A stretch of 64,000 nt of DNA from Paulownia fortunei (lineage: Eukaryota; Streptophyta; Magnoliopsida; Lamiales; Paulowniaceae). The stretch spans positions 14,906,274-14,970,273 of the forward strand of contig CM033122.1 of assembly GCA_019321725.1 (NCBI GenBank), written 5' to 3'. The notes under the pieces are model-generated. The model saw only the letters and a program-made list of their open reading frames with translations, had not been told where the DNA came from and searched no databases. The translations under genes were made by a program, and so were the position numbers. This document shows positions 1 through 9,256 of this stretch, piece by piece; within the stretch, counting starts at the first letter, position 1, and every line of letters starts with the position of its first letter.

Positions 1-398
1 ATTCAATCATAAATCAACATTACTAGGTATATGACTTATCAAATTACAAAGACAACTTTGCAAAAAAAAAATTGTGGTTTGTGTACAAAATTAATATTCC
101 AAATATAGTAATATATTTGGTTGACTTGGCCTTCTTTTTTCTTGTGAACGGCTTAATTGATCTTTGTCTTATCATCCACACCAAATTTCATCACCAAATA
201 ATAGCTCTTATTACAACATGTCCCGATCAGCGGAATTATGTTTGGATAAGATCCAAATATGAGCAGGCCTCTATCTCATTCTTAACAAAACAAATAAAAA
301 TAAAACAATAAGAACGTGAGAATAGATCTCTCTCATTTTAATATAATTTGTTCACGATAAAAAAAAGGAGTCAATTACATAGAAAAGACAATCAAAAC

Positions 399-555
399 CT
401 TTGCTAGATGTTTGTTTCTTGCTGTATACTTTCACAGCAATATCTTCTGAATTTAGTTGACCTTTGAAAACTTCAGCATACATCCCAGAGCCATGCAAGT
501 CTCGGAAGTCATTTGTCATTTCTTTTATTTCTTCAGTCTCAAAAGTCATGAACTC
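399..555 (-). pseudogene. RLK kinase N-lobe exon, tandem copy 1 (frameshifted)
   Basis: On the minus strand an exon opens after an AG acceptor (ATGCACAG, exon first base 555) and ends before a GT donor (AAG/GTTTTG, last base 399). It encodes a kinase N-lobe start, with FETEEIKEMTNDF before a glycine loop GSGMYAEV and the β3 lysine motif IAVKVY. Compared with the 159-bp version in copies 2-4 this copy is 157 bp. The missing 2 bp shift the frame just after VKVY, so it is a broken copy. The family is receptor-like Ser/Thr kinase; the exact subfamily is not clear. Confidence 0.7.
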
Positions 556-720
556 CTGTGCATTCAAAATCAATTTGAATTAGTTGAAAAGGTGTGCCTT
601 CAAAAGGAGTTTGAATTAGTTAATTTCGAGCCATGGTTTTCATAATTTTCTTTTTACACTAATGATCAACAAATATAAAATATATCCATAACGTAGTAAA
701 AGTTATTAATATATATTTTT

Positions 721-816
721 CTAACATGCTTTTTTTTCTGATGATTTAGAGCTCGAAGAACTAGAAGTTGAAGCAGTTGATTTTTTCTTCTCGGACTTGT
801 GGGATCCAGGCGCCAT
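721..816 (-). other. Small Ser/Lys-rich ORF (31 codons) conserved in repeat copies
   Basis: The minus strand reads ATG GCG CCT GGA ... to TAG, giving a basic serine-rich peptide (HKSEKKKSTASTSSSSSSK in its middle). The same ORF is at 2574-2669. In copy 4 (start 17879) the N-terminal residues differ and the stop is lost, extending the frame by a few residues. It might be a juxtamembrane-like exon or simple low-complexity sequence. No family is recognised. Confidence 0.2.
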
Positions 817-1288
817 ATTATTGGTAAACTTCAAAATATTAGAACTTCAAATGTTAATGGAGACTTGATGATATTCACAAAAAGCAAAATAGCTTTTCAC
901 TCCACTACTGTCAAACATTTTACATTTCATTAACTATTTATAAATGTTGAGCAAATGGGTTGATGAAATAAAAATGCACTCTATAACTTCAATTCTAGCA
1001 AGTATTTTTGACAAAAAAAAAATTTGGGTAAGAAAATTTTTGACATTTTATTCCCAAATGCAATATAAAACCACCTTCAACAAGGAAAATTTTTGTTGTC
1101 ATTCATTCTTAGAACAGTTTATATTTCATTGATCATGCATCCAGGTTGAACATTAGCGTTCATGAAATAAAAATGCAGTCTATAACACAGTCTATAAAAA
1201 TTCAGAAAATAGACCCAGCAGAAAGCATAGCTTCAAAAACAAAATCTGCAATATACACAGTTTTTGTTCCAGTTTGTATAGAAATGAC

Positions 1289-1415
1289 CTGGTGGGCAAT
1301 AGAGATCCACTCCCTCTACTACTTTAGTTGCTGCACTCTCCGTATTTATGGAAATAATCGTGAAGAAGATGAACATATTAGAAATTAACAATTGAAAAAA
1401 TTTAACTAAAAACAA
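1289..1415 (-). pseudogene. Signal-peptide-like first exon of the RLK unit, copy 1
   Basis: A minus-strand ORF opens with a hydrophobic stretch (MFLVKFFQLLISNMFIFF, with an alternative inner ATG at 1376), followed by an Ala/Ser cleavage-like segment and VDLYCPPG. The codon run meets a possible donor CCACCAG/GTCATT at 1289/1288. The same ORF is present in copy 2 and, with substitutions, in copy 4 (conserved ESAATKV.EGVDLYCPPG). It could be the secretion exon of the RLK ectodomain. The link is inferred from position and orientation only, and no domain is recognisable in so short a peptide. Confidence 0.35.
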
Positions 1416-2249
1416 AAATGTTTAACCATTTCAGATACTTCTGGGAAGGAAAAAAACTAATGTTCTTAAATGATACTGAAAAATGAATAGAGAAATACAA
1501 CCTCAAAAGGTGTTGAGAAAGGAGAGAAGATGGCGTTTTCTCCTGCAATTTTCCGCAAGCTGCAAAGAAGGGTGTTGCAGTGAAGCGTGCTGCAGAGGTT
1601 AATGCCGTAACAATCTGAAACAGCTTTAAGCCGTGTTTGTCTAAAACTTTGAAGACAGTTTGTCTAAAGCCTTACGGTGTGTTTGTCTAAAGATAATAAA
1701 TATACAAAAACTTAAATGAAAAATAAATTTATTTATTATAAAGAACCAAACCCCGAAACAGACATTGAACCAAATACCCAAATTAAAAAAAAATCAAATA
1801 TCATTCGATTCGATTTTGATTTATGGCGAAATTTTTTATTTTAATACAATTCAATCATAAATCAACATTACTAGGTATATGACTTATCAAATTACAAAGA
1901 CAACTTTGCAAAAAAAAAAATTGTGGTTTGTGTACAAAATTAATATTCCAAATATAGTAATATATTTGGTTGACTTGGCCTTCTTTTTTCTTGTGAACGG
2001 CTTAATTGATCTTTGTCTTATCATCCACACCAAATTTCATCACCAAATAATAGCTCTTATTACAACATGTCCCGATCAGCGGAATTATGTTTGGATAAGA
2101 TCCAAAATATGAGCAGGCCTCTATCTCATTCTTAACAAAACAAATAAAAAATAAAACAATAAGAACGTGAGAATAGATCTCTCTCATTTTAATATAATTT
2201 GTTCACGATAAAAAAAAGGAGTCAATTACATAGAAAAGACAATCAAAAC

Positions 2250-2408
2250 CTTTGCTAGATGTTTGTTCTCTTGCCTTTATACTTTCACAGCAATATCTTC
2301 TGAATTTAGTTGACCTTTGAAAACTTCAGCATACATCCCAGAGCCATGCAAGTCTCGGAAGTCATTTGTCATTTCTTTTATTTCTTCAGTCTCAAAAGTC
2401 ATGAACTC
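2250..2408 (-). pseudogene. RLK kinase N-lobe exon, tandem copy 2 (nonsense)
   Basis: Same exon as in copy 1, full length (159 bp) with the acceptor at 2408/2409 and the donor at 2249/2250. The glycine loop and β3 lysine are intact, but the codon after VKV is TAA where copy 3 has TAC (Tyr), so translation stops right after the ATP-binding lysine. This copy cannot encode the downstream kinase. Confidence 0.7.
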
Positions 2409-3142
2409 CTGTGCATTCAAAATCAATTTGAATTAGTTGAAAAGGTGTGCCTTCAAAAGGAGTTTGAATTAGTTAATTTCGAGCCATGGTTTTCATAATT
2501 TTCTTTTTACACTAATGATCAACAAATATAAAATATATCCATAACGTAGTAAAAGTTATTAATATATATTTTTCTAACATGCTTTTTTTTCTGATGATTT
2601 AGAGCTCGAAGAACTAGAAGTTGAAGCAGTTGATTTTTTCTTCTCGGACTTGTGGGATCCAGGCGCCATATTATTGGTAAACTTCAAAATATTAGAACTT
2701 CAAATGTTAATGGAGACTTGATGATATTCACAAAAAGCAAAATAGCTTTTCGCTCCACTACTGTCAAACATTTTACATTTCATTAACTATTTATAAATGT
2801 TGAACAAATGGGTTGATGAAATAAAAATGCACTCTATAACTTCAATTCTAGCAAGTATTTTTGACAAAAAAAAAATTTGGGTAAGAAAATTTTTGACATT
2901 TTATTCCCAAATGCAATATAAAACCACCTTCAACAAGGAAAATTTTTGTTGTCATTCATTCTTAGAACAGTTTATATTTCATTGATCATGCATCCAGGTT
3001 GAACATTAGCGTTCATGAAATAAAAATGCAGTCTATAACACAGTCTATAAAAATTCAGAAAATAGACCCAGCAGAAAGCATAGCTTCAAAAACAAAATCT
3101 GCAATATACACAGTTTTTGTTCCAGTTTTGTATAGAAATGAC

Positions 3143-3269
3143 CTGGTGGGCAATAGAGATCCACTCCCTCTACTACTTTAGTTGCTGCACTCTCCGTATT
3201 TATGGAAATAATCGTGAAGAAGATGAACATATTAGAAATTAACAATTGAAAAAATTTAACTAAAAACAA
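3143..3269 (-). pseudogene. Signal-peptide-like first exon of the RLK unit, copy 2
   Basis: Second copy of the hydrophobic N-terminal ORF described at 1289-1415, with the same outer ATG (3269), inner ATG (3230) and potential GT donor after CCACCAG at 3143. A 1-bp difference just beyond the donor site changes the read-through frame relative to copy 1, which is what an intron rather than coding sequence would tolerate. Confidence 0.35.
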
Positions 3270-4103
3270 AAATGTTTAACCATTTCAGATACTTCTGGGA
3301 AGGAAAAAAACTAATGTTCTTAAATGATACTGAAAAATGAATAGAGAAATACAACCTCAAAAGGTGTTGAGAAAGGAGAGAAGATGGCGTTTTCTCCTGC
3401 AATTTTCCGCAAGCTGCAAAGAAGGGTGTTGCAGTGAAGCGTGCTGCAGAGGTTAATGCCGTAACAATCTGAAACAGCTTTAAGCCGTGTTTGTCTAAAA
3501 CTTTGAAGACAGTTTGTCTAAAGCCTTACGGTGTGTTTGTCTAAAGATAATAAATATACAAAAACTTAAATGAAAAATAAATTTATTTATTATAAAGAAC
3601 CAAACCCCAAAACAGACATTGAACCAAATACCCAAATTAAAAAAAAATCAAATATCATTCGATTCGATTTTGATTTATGGCGAAATTTTTTATTTTAATA
3701 CAATTCAATCATAAATCAACATTACTAGGTATATGACTTATCAAATTACAAAGACAACTTTGCAAAAAAAAAAATTGTGGTTTGTGTACAAAATTAATAT
3801 TCCAAATATAGTAATATATTTGGTTGACTTGGCCTTCTTTTTTCTTGTGAACGGCTTAATTGATCTTTGTCTTATCATTCACACCAAATTTCATCACCAA
3901 ATAATAGCTCTTATTACAACATGTCCCGATCAGCGGAATTATGTTTAGATAAGATCCAAAATATGAGCAGGCCTCTATCTCATTCTTAACAAAACAAATA
4001 AAAAATAAAACAATAAGAACGTGAGAATAGATCTCTCTCATTTTAATATAATTTGTTCACGATAAAGAAAAGGAGTTAATTACATAGAAGAGACAATCAA
4101 AAC

Positions 4104-4262
4104 CTTTGCTAGATGTTTGTTCTCTTGCTTGTATACTTTCACAGCAATATCTTCTGAATTTAGTTGACCTTTGAAAATTTCAACATACATCCCAGAGCCA
4201 TGCAAGTCTCGGAAGTCATTTGTCATTTCTTTTATTTCTTCAGTCTCAAAAGTCATGAACTC
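4104..4262 (-). pseudogene. RLK kinase N-lobe exon, tandem copy 3 (reading frame intact)
   Basis: This is the only N-lobe exon of the four copies that is open from acceptor to donor: 159 bp, 53 codons, phase 0 at both ends. It reads through GSGMYVEIF and IAVKVYKQENKHLAK up to AAG/GT. No matching downstream kinase exons (catalytic loop, activation segment) lie below it, because the lower-coordinate flank is copy 2. Its upstream exons are lost at the array end (4312). I therefore call it an orphan exon of a dismantled gene rather than a working one. Confidence 0.6.
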
Positions 4263-4312
4263 CTGTGCATTCAAAATCAATTTGAATTAGTTGAAAAGGT
4301 GTGCCTTCAAAA

Positions 4313-4598
4313 AGACTCTATTTACCAGTTTATAAGAAAACTAGATGGAAAGCATATCCTTGACCCATAGAGGGGGTTTAAGTTGTTACTAGATATAAAA
4401 CCAAAGGAAGATGTGAGTCACAATCACAACTATATATACATTCACATATAAATAACTAATTTTCAAATTTTGTGTCCTTATTTTTAACCTTTTTGATAAA
4501 AGAAAAAGATATGCAATAAATGCATTTCCTATTCACACCATAAACAATACTGTACTTACTCCATTTTTGCATAACTCATTTTTTACTCTCTAAAAAAA
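4313..4598. other. Intergenic stretch without recognised feature
   Basis: AT-rich sequence between the end of the tandem array and the LOG pseudogene. Nothing coding or repeated elsewhere in the window was recognised. Confidence 0.5.
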
Positions 4599-5233
4599 AT
4601 GGAAGTCTCTTCCACTCACAAGTTCAACTGTATGGGTGTCTTATGTGGAATTAAACCACAAACAAATGGTGAGTTTATGGGGGCAACCAATAACTGTGGT
4701 AGAACTTTAGTGGAAAGAAAAATTCATTTAGTGTATAGAAGAGACAACCTGGGTAAATAGGGAGTGTTGCTACTTCTGCTCATGTAGGAGGAGTCAAAGT
4801 TTTAGGAGTTATCCCAAAACCTTTAACAGTAAAGAATATCACATATATGACCATCGAAGATGAGCTAAAAGTGTCATATATTCAGGATAAAATGCCTAAC
4901 ATATTAAAGAATGCGGATGCATTAATCACTCTACTTGGTGATTTTGGTATATTGAATCAATTATTCCAAGTAATCTTTTGGGCACAATTGAACATTCACC
5001 AAAAACCTATAGGTATTCTTAATGTTAAGGGTTTCTTTGATGGTTTGCTATCTTTTGTAGATCATGCGGTAGAAAAAAGTTTTATTTCATTGCCTGCGAG
5101 ATGAATTCTCATTTCTACTCCAACACATGACCAACTGATTGATCAACTTCTAGCATATGTGCTAGAACCTAATCTACAAATGATGGACTTAGGCAAAAAT
5201 GACTCTCTTCTTATAATTATGATGCTTCTTTAA
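4599..5233 (+). pseudogene. LOG-type cytokinin riboside 5'-monophosphate phosphoribohydrolase pseudogene (intron-less)
   Basis: From ATG 4599 the frame gives a LOG-like start (CMGVLCG, then LVERKIHLVY), stops at TAG 4758 and continues in another frame with GGVKVLGVIPKPLT, then NADALITLLGDFG and FWAQLNIHQKPIGILNVKG up to SLPAR, TGA 5103, and a last segment ILISTPTHDQLIDQLL ending at TAA 5231. LOG enzymes release active cytokinin bases from nucleotides using a PGGxGTxxE motif. Here it is LLGDFGILNQ, so the catalytic Glu and glycines are gone. At least two nonsense changes and one frameshift are present. Plant LOG genes normally have several introns, but here the segments are contiguous, which suggests a retrotransposed (processed) copy. 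Family identity is confident. Confidence 0.85.
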
Positions 5234-5259
5234 TCCAATGAAATATTATCTCCCAACAT

Positions 5260-6200
5260 GCTCACAAAACTTGTTGTCTTCATTGGTTTCATTTTGGCTC
5301 TTTTTGATATCTTTTTGTTAATTGATTTTCTAACATAAAACATTAGTAAAAGTGTAATATTAACAAGAATAAAACAAGAGAAGTATTAAGGATTTGATAA
5401 AAAATATGTCAAATATGAGCACTTCTCAAATTCCACTACACTTAACCATTTTTCGTTCTCGAGTAAGCTTAAAACAAACCTAAACTAATCCACTTTTGTA
5501 GAAAATCATGATTGCATTTGGCCCATAGAGGACGAATTATAGTCTCGTGAAGGTTTTCAGTGGTTATACCCATAAATGCCTATGATAACTAACTTCCAAT
5601 CTTTATTCTCAAGAAACAACAAAATAATATGAAAATAAAATCAAACAAGTGTTGAATCTCAAATACTTAGTCATTCAAAAGTCAATACATTTCTATATTA
5701 AGCATACTAAAGTACGTGTCTAAATAGTTAATGTCAATAATGATGAAACCATGCATGCTTCAAACAAGTGAAATCCCATAGAATTTCACAAAAAGCATCA
5801 CTCAATCTCTAATGGAAAATTAAACCTCATAGACTCTTCGTTTGGTGTAAATTTCCACCACACTGAAGGCACCACACAAAATTAAAATGTCTTTAACAAA
5901 GGTTGTAATGGGGCCAAAGAGTAGTGATATGTCTAAGAAATAAAAAGATATAATGCAATAAAGGTTCTAAAAACTTCATGATATTAGAGACATAGAGTTT
6001 ATCAATGAAGAATTCTCAAACTTTATGAATTTCAACACCGGGGAATATTGCTATTGAATTGGACTCCTCTTTATCATTCTTATTGATTCTACAACATCCC
6101 ATTTTTAGTTGCAACTCATAATATTTTTAACACTTTGCAACTTTTTTTTTTCGTTTTTTCTTTCAGAAGAGAAACTTCCCCACACTTATCTTCTAGTCTA
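5260..6200 (-). mobile_element. Athila/Tat-like gypsy LTR/3'-region fragment
   Basis: Around 5290-5470 the sequence runs in parallel with the end of the solo LTR at 49010-49178 (lists of aacatt-agtaaaa, aacaagaa-aaa, then atgagcacttctca against atgcacttatca). It is followed by a ttcgttctcgagtaagc segment like the cgtcctcgaggaaa segment next to the polypurine tract at 14306. This looks like an old LTR end plus 3' non-coding region of the same family. It is strongly diverged, and its right border is arbitrary. Confidence 0.45.
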
Positions 6201-6814
6201 ACCCAAATTTTTTTGGCAAGCTCACCTTGTCAATGGAATGTTTCTTTAAGCTCCAAATTATTTTTTGAACAAGGGTAGGATTATTGTATATTTAGGCTAG
6301 ATAAGAAGATATGGTTACCACAAAAAAGGCTTATTTATTGAAAGGTTCAAAGTGGCTCATTATGGGAGATGTTATCTTAAAACATCACATGCGGAAAAAG
6401 CAGATTTGGCCATGGTGCTAGAAAGCCTAATGACTTAATCATTTTTAAAGTGGTGCTCAATTAGTCGTTCACCTCGACAGACCAAAAGAAAAAATTTTAA
6501 CATTCAACCCCTACTTATCAAAAATCCAAGGGATGATTAAAGCGAGGGCATAATAACTACCTATTTTGACATGCTTATCTCTAGACCGAATAATATAACT
6601 ATTTATATAAAAAGATTTGAGTAATTATCCAAAAATATATTAACCAAAGAACAACATTAAAGTCCAAAACTACACCCATCATCAATCAATCCACATTTTT
6701 CATGCCTAATTTTAATCATTGAAATTGAAAAAACATCTACGACCAAAAATAAATTTGGGAATTCACAAAAAATAGTGTTAAAAACTTCACAAAAAAATGC
6801 TTTGTTATGCATCT
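6200..6814. other. Unassigned sequence, probably decayed transposon
   Basis: No open frame or recognisable motif between the Athila/Tat-like fragment and the last readable codons of the Tekay-like RT at about 6815. It may contain the decayed RNase H/integrase part of the Tekay-like element, but no motif supports that. Confidence 0.3.
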
Positions 6815-7680
6815 CTAGTAATATCCAGCTAAACCCATAAAACTGCGCACCTCCTAAGGATTAGTAGGCTGCATCCAGTTGTTGATAACTTCAACTTTAC
6901 TTGGATCTACTGATATTCCTGCTCCTAATATAACATGTCCTAGAAATACCATGTAATCTAACAAGAACTCGCATATAGCTACTTCACTTTCAGGACCTCT
7001 AGTACTTGTCTTAAATGTGCAACATGCTCTTCTTTAGTTCTGGAGTAAACTAGATTGTTATTGATGAAAATGATAATGAATTTATCTAGAAACTCCTTAA
7101 ACACTCTATTCATCAGATCCATGAATGTTGCTGGAGTGTTAGTCAATCCGAACGACATCACCAAAAATTCATAGTGCCTATATCTTGTACTAAATGCAGT
7201 CTTAAGGATATCATCTTTTTTTATTTTTAGTTGATGGTACCCAGAGAGTAAGTTAATCTTCGAAAATAGTGCGGCACCCTGAAGTTGGTCAAATAAATCA
7301 TTGATTCTGGGTAACTAATACTTATTCTTAATTGTGACCCTATTCAACTCTCGATAATCAATGCACAGTCTCATAGTACCATCTTTCTTACATACAAACA
7401 AAACCAACGCTCCCCAAGATGAAAAGCTTGGTCTGATTAATCCCTTGTCCAATAACTCCTGCAACTGTACTTTCAATTCTTTCAACTCCATGGGAACCAT
7501 TCTGTAGGGAGTTTTAGAAATTGGAGATGTTCCTGAATGTATGTCGATAATAAACTCTATTTCACGATCTAGTGGCAATCCTGGAAGATCATATGGGAAT
7601 ACTTCAGTATATTCCCACACTACTGGTATTTCACTAAGAGTTGGTAGGTGTTGTTCCTCAATATTTGTGACACTCACCAA
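6815..7680 (-). pseudogene. Tekay-like reverse transcriptase remnant with mutated catalytic site
   Basis: 7680 to 7315 is an open stretch with [30 protein letters not shown] and [17 protein letters not shown]. 7164 to 6979 holds [18 protein letters not shown] and the position of the catalytic box. Further codons to 6815 match VDPSKVEVINNW and EVRSFMGLAGYY. The box that should read F-I/V-D-D is [13 protein letters not shown], so both catalytic aspartates are replaced by asparagine. Stops and frame changes separate the blocks. Confidence 0.85.
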
Positions 7681-7689
7681 GTAGCCTTC

Positions 7690-8020
7690 GCAACTAGCAT
7701 CGAGTAATCATTGCGCCTTCGCTACTGAAATTACAGGAAATCTAAAATTCTTCACAATGCTAGCAAATGTGAAAGACTTCTTCCCAGAAAGTTGAAATGT
7801 CACTGTCTAATCCTTATAGTCAATAGTACCCCCATACTTTGATAGCCAATCTATGCCTAAAATGACATCGTAATCATTTATATCCAGCATAATCAAATCA
7901 TCATATAATTCTCTATCTTCAACAGGTATAGCACAAGTTCTCAAAATTTGATCGGTTTATCTAGCATCCACAGAGGGGATTGTTACACTATAATTGATTT
8001 ATGTTATATTTGATATTTTA
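7690..8020 (-). pseudogene. Tekay-like aspartic protease remnant (C-terminal half)
   Basis: Frames on the minus strand read LYDDLIMLDIND.DVILGIDWLSKYGG followed by a LSGKKSFTF-type segment, the standard C-terminal half of plant gypsy retropepsins just upstream of RT. Stops interrupt it, and the D-S/T-G active-site segment could not be found with confidence. Confidence 0.7.
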
Positions 8021-8289
8021 CCCAGCCTCTTCACATACCCAGTAGATGTACCCTGGTTGGTACATTCCTTTAGCCGGTGTGATTTTGTTTACTTGGTCAA
8101 AATTTAGCAATGCGTCCCGACATTCCACATCAAAAATACATTCTAGTATCTGTATAGCAGCCTCTAGTATGTCGATTGACCTTACTTTATGACATACAAC
8201 TTCTGGTATAAGTGTTTTTCCTAATTCAACTCGTGGCATCTTACTTTGACCTTCTTGTTGTTGGCCTCGTTCTTCTTGAAATTTAAATC

Positions 8290-9075
8290 CTGGCCTTTAT
8301 ATTTGGACCAGCCTTTTTTGCTCTAGAATCCATCTATGTCTCTACTGTTTAAACTATTTTAACTTATTCTGCCACCAACGCCTTCTCAACCACGTGTGAA
8401 AATGTCATCCCTTGAGTACCCGCCATATTTATATCCTAGTACAATTCTGGACTCAAACCTTATAGAAATCTCTCTGCTTTCAGTGTTTTAGTGCCGACCA
8501 TGTGCATAGCAAACCTGGACAGCTGTTCAAATCTACAAATATATTCCCCAACAATCATCGCTTCTTATCACAATTGTATAAATTCGTTCAATTTTCATCA
8601 TGCGAACTGGGGCTATGAAATATTTATTTTGGAATAACTCCTTCAATCTGTCCCAACTCATGGTGGTAATGTCCTCTATGCTACTGATCATATCCCACCA
8701 ATAGCCTGCACTACCACGAAGCATAAAAGTGGCATACATTACCCTCTTCTCTTCTAGCACCTTACTGTACTAGAACATGTTTTCTAGGGTCCTCAACCAA
8801 TCCTCTGCAGTGGTAAGATCAATATCATCCTTAAACGTCAGGGGATCAAGCCTCCAAAATTATTCTCCCACCATATATACATACTCCACCCACAGTTGGT
8901 TTACCTCCACCTGCGGTTGCACACCATCATCCTTCTATCGGATCAACTGTTGAATCTATTTCGATTGTTGTTCAATCAACTCTATTAATCGATTAATCAT
9001 GGTATGTCAATCATTTACCCGGGGTAGATGTCCCATCTCTCTGTGCTCTGGCACCACCACTGCTCTCATCATGAG
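8290..9075 (-). pseudogene. Tekay-like gag remnant
   Basis: Minus-strand frames give a gag N-terminal part with LTTAEDWLRTLE near 8800, then MLEEKRVMYATFMLRG, AGYWWD and LKELFQNKYF between 8760 and 8600. These are the conserved retrotransposon gag (PF03732-like) landmarks. Several stops interrupt it between 9070 and 8760 and below 8533. It packaged element RNA in the ancestor and is non-functional now. Confidence 0.75.
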
Positions 9076-9241
9076 TTTTAATCATTTTGCAGCGCTGTTT
9101 TATACAATTTTAACAACATATGGACAATATAATTCATGAAATATGTAATGCAATATATGATAATGTAAAACTTACTAACGTGGCTGCGCTCCACAAGTTC
9201 TAAGTTCGTGTACATGGATAGTCTACAAGACCTCAAACTGT

Positions 9242-9253
9242 GCTCTGATACCA
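9242..9253 (-). other. Primer-binding site complementary to initiator Met-tRNA
   Basis: The minus strand reads TGGTATCAGAGC, the exact 12-nt complement of the 3' end of plant initiator Met-tRNA, three bases downstream of the LTR end TTGCA. This fixes element orientation and the LTR border. Confidence 0.9.
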
Positions 9254-9256
9254 CTC

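Larger units (their letters stand above)
1..4312. repeat. Tandem array of a ~1.85 kb unit (2.3 copies)
   Basis: The same sequence restarts at 1, 1849 and 3703 (starting attcaatcataaatcaac), giving periods of 1848 and 1854 bp. Units 1 and 2 are complete and differ only by scattered substitutions and small indels. Unit 3 stops at about 4312, just past its kinase exon, where the sequence becomes unrelated. Read on the minus strand each full unit holds a signal-peptide-like exon, a small Ser/Lys-rich ORF and a kinase N-lobe exon, so the unit is the 5' part of an RLK gene with its upstream region. Near-identity of the copies implies recent tandem duplication. The left border of the array is outside the window. 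A more diverged fourth copy lies at 17236-19128. Confidence 0.93.

Noticed and set aside
1879..2112. Repeated hydrophobic plus-strand frame (INIPNIVIYLVDLAFFF) in each 1.85 kb unit
   Set aside because: AT-rich non-coding flank; the coding evidence in the unit is on the other strand.
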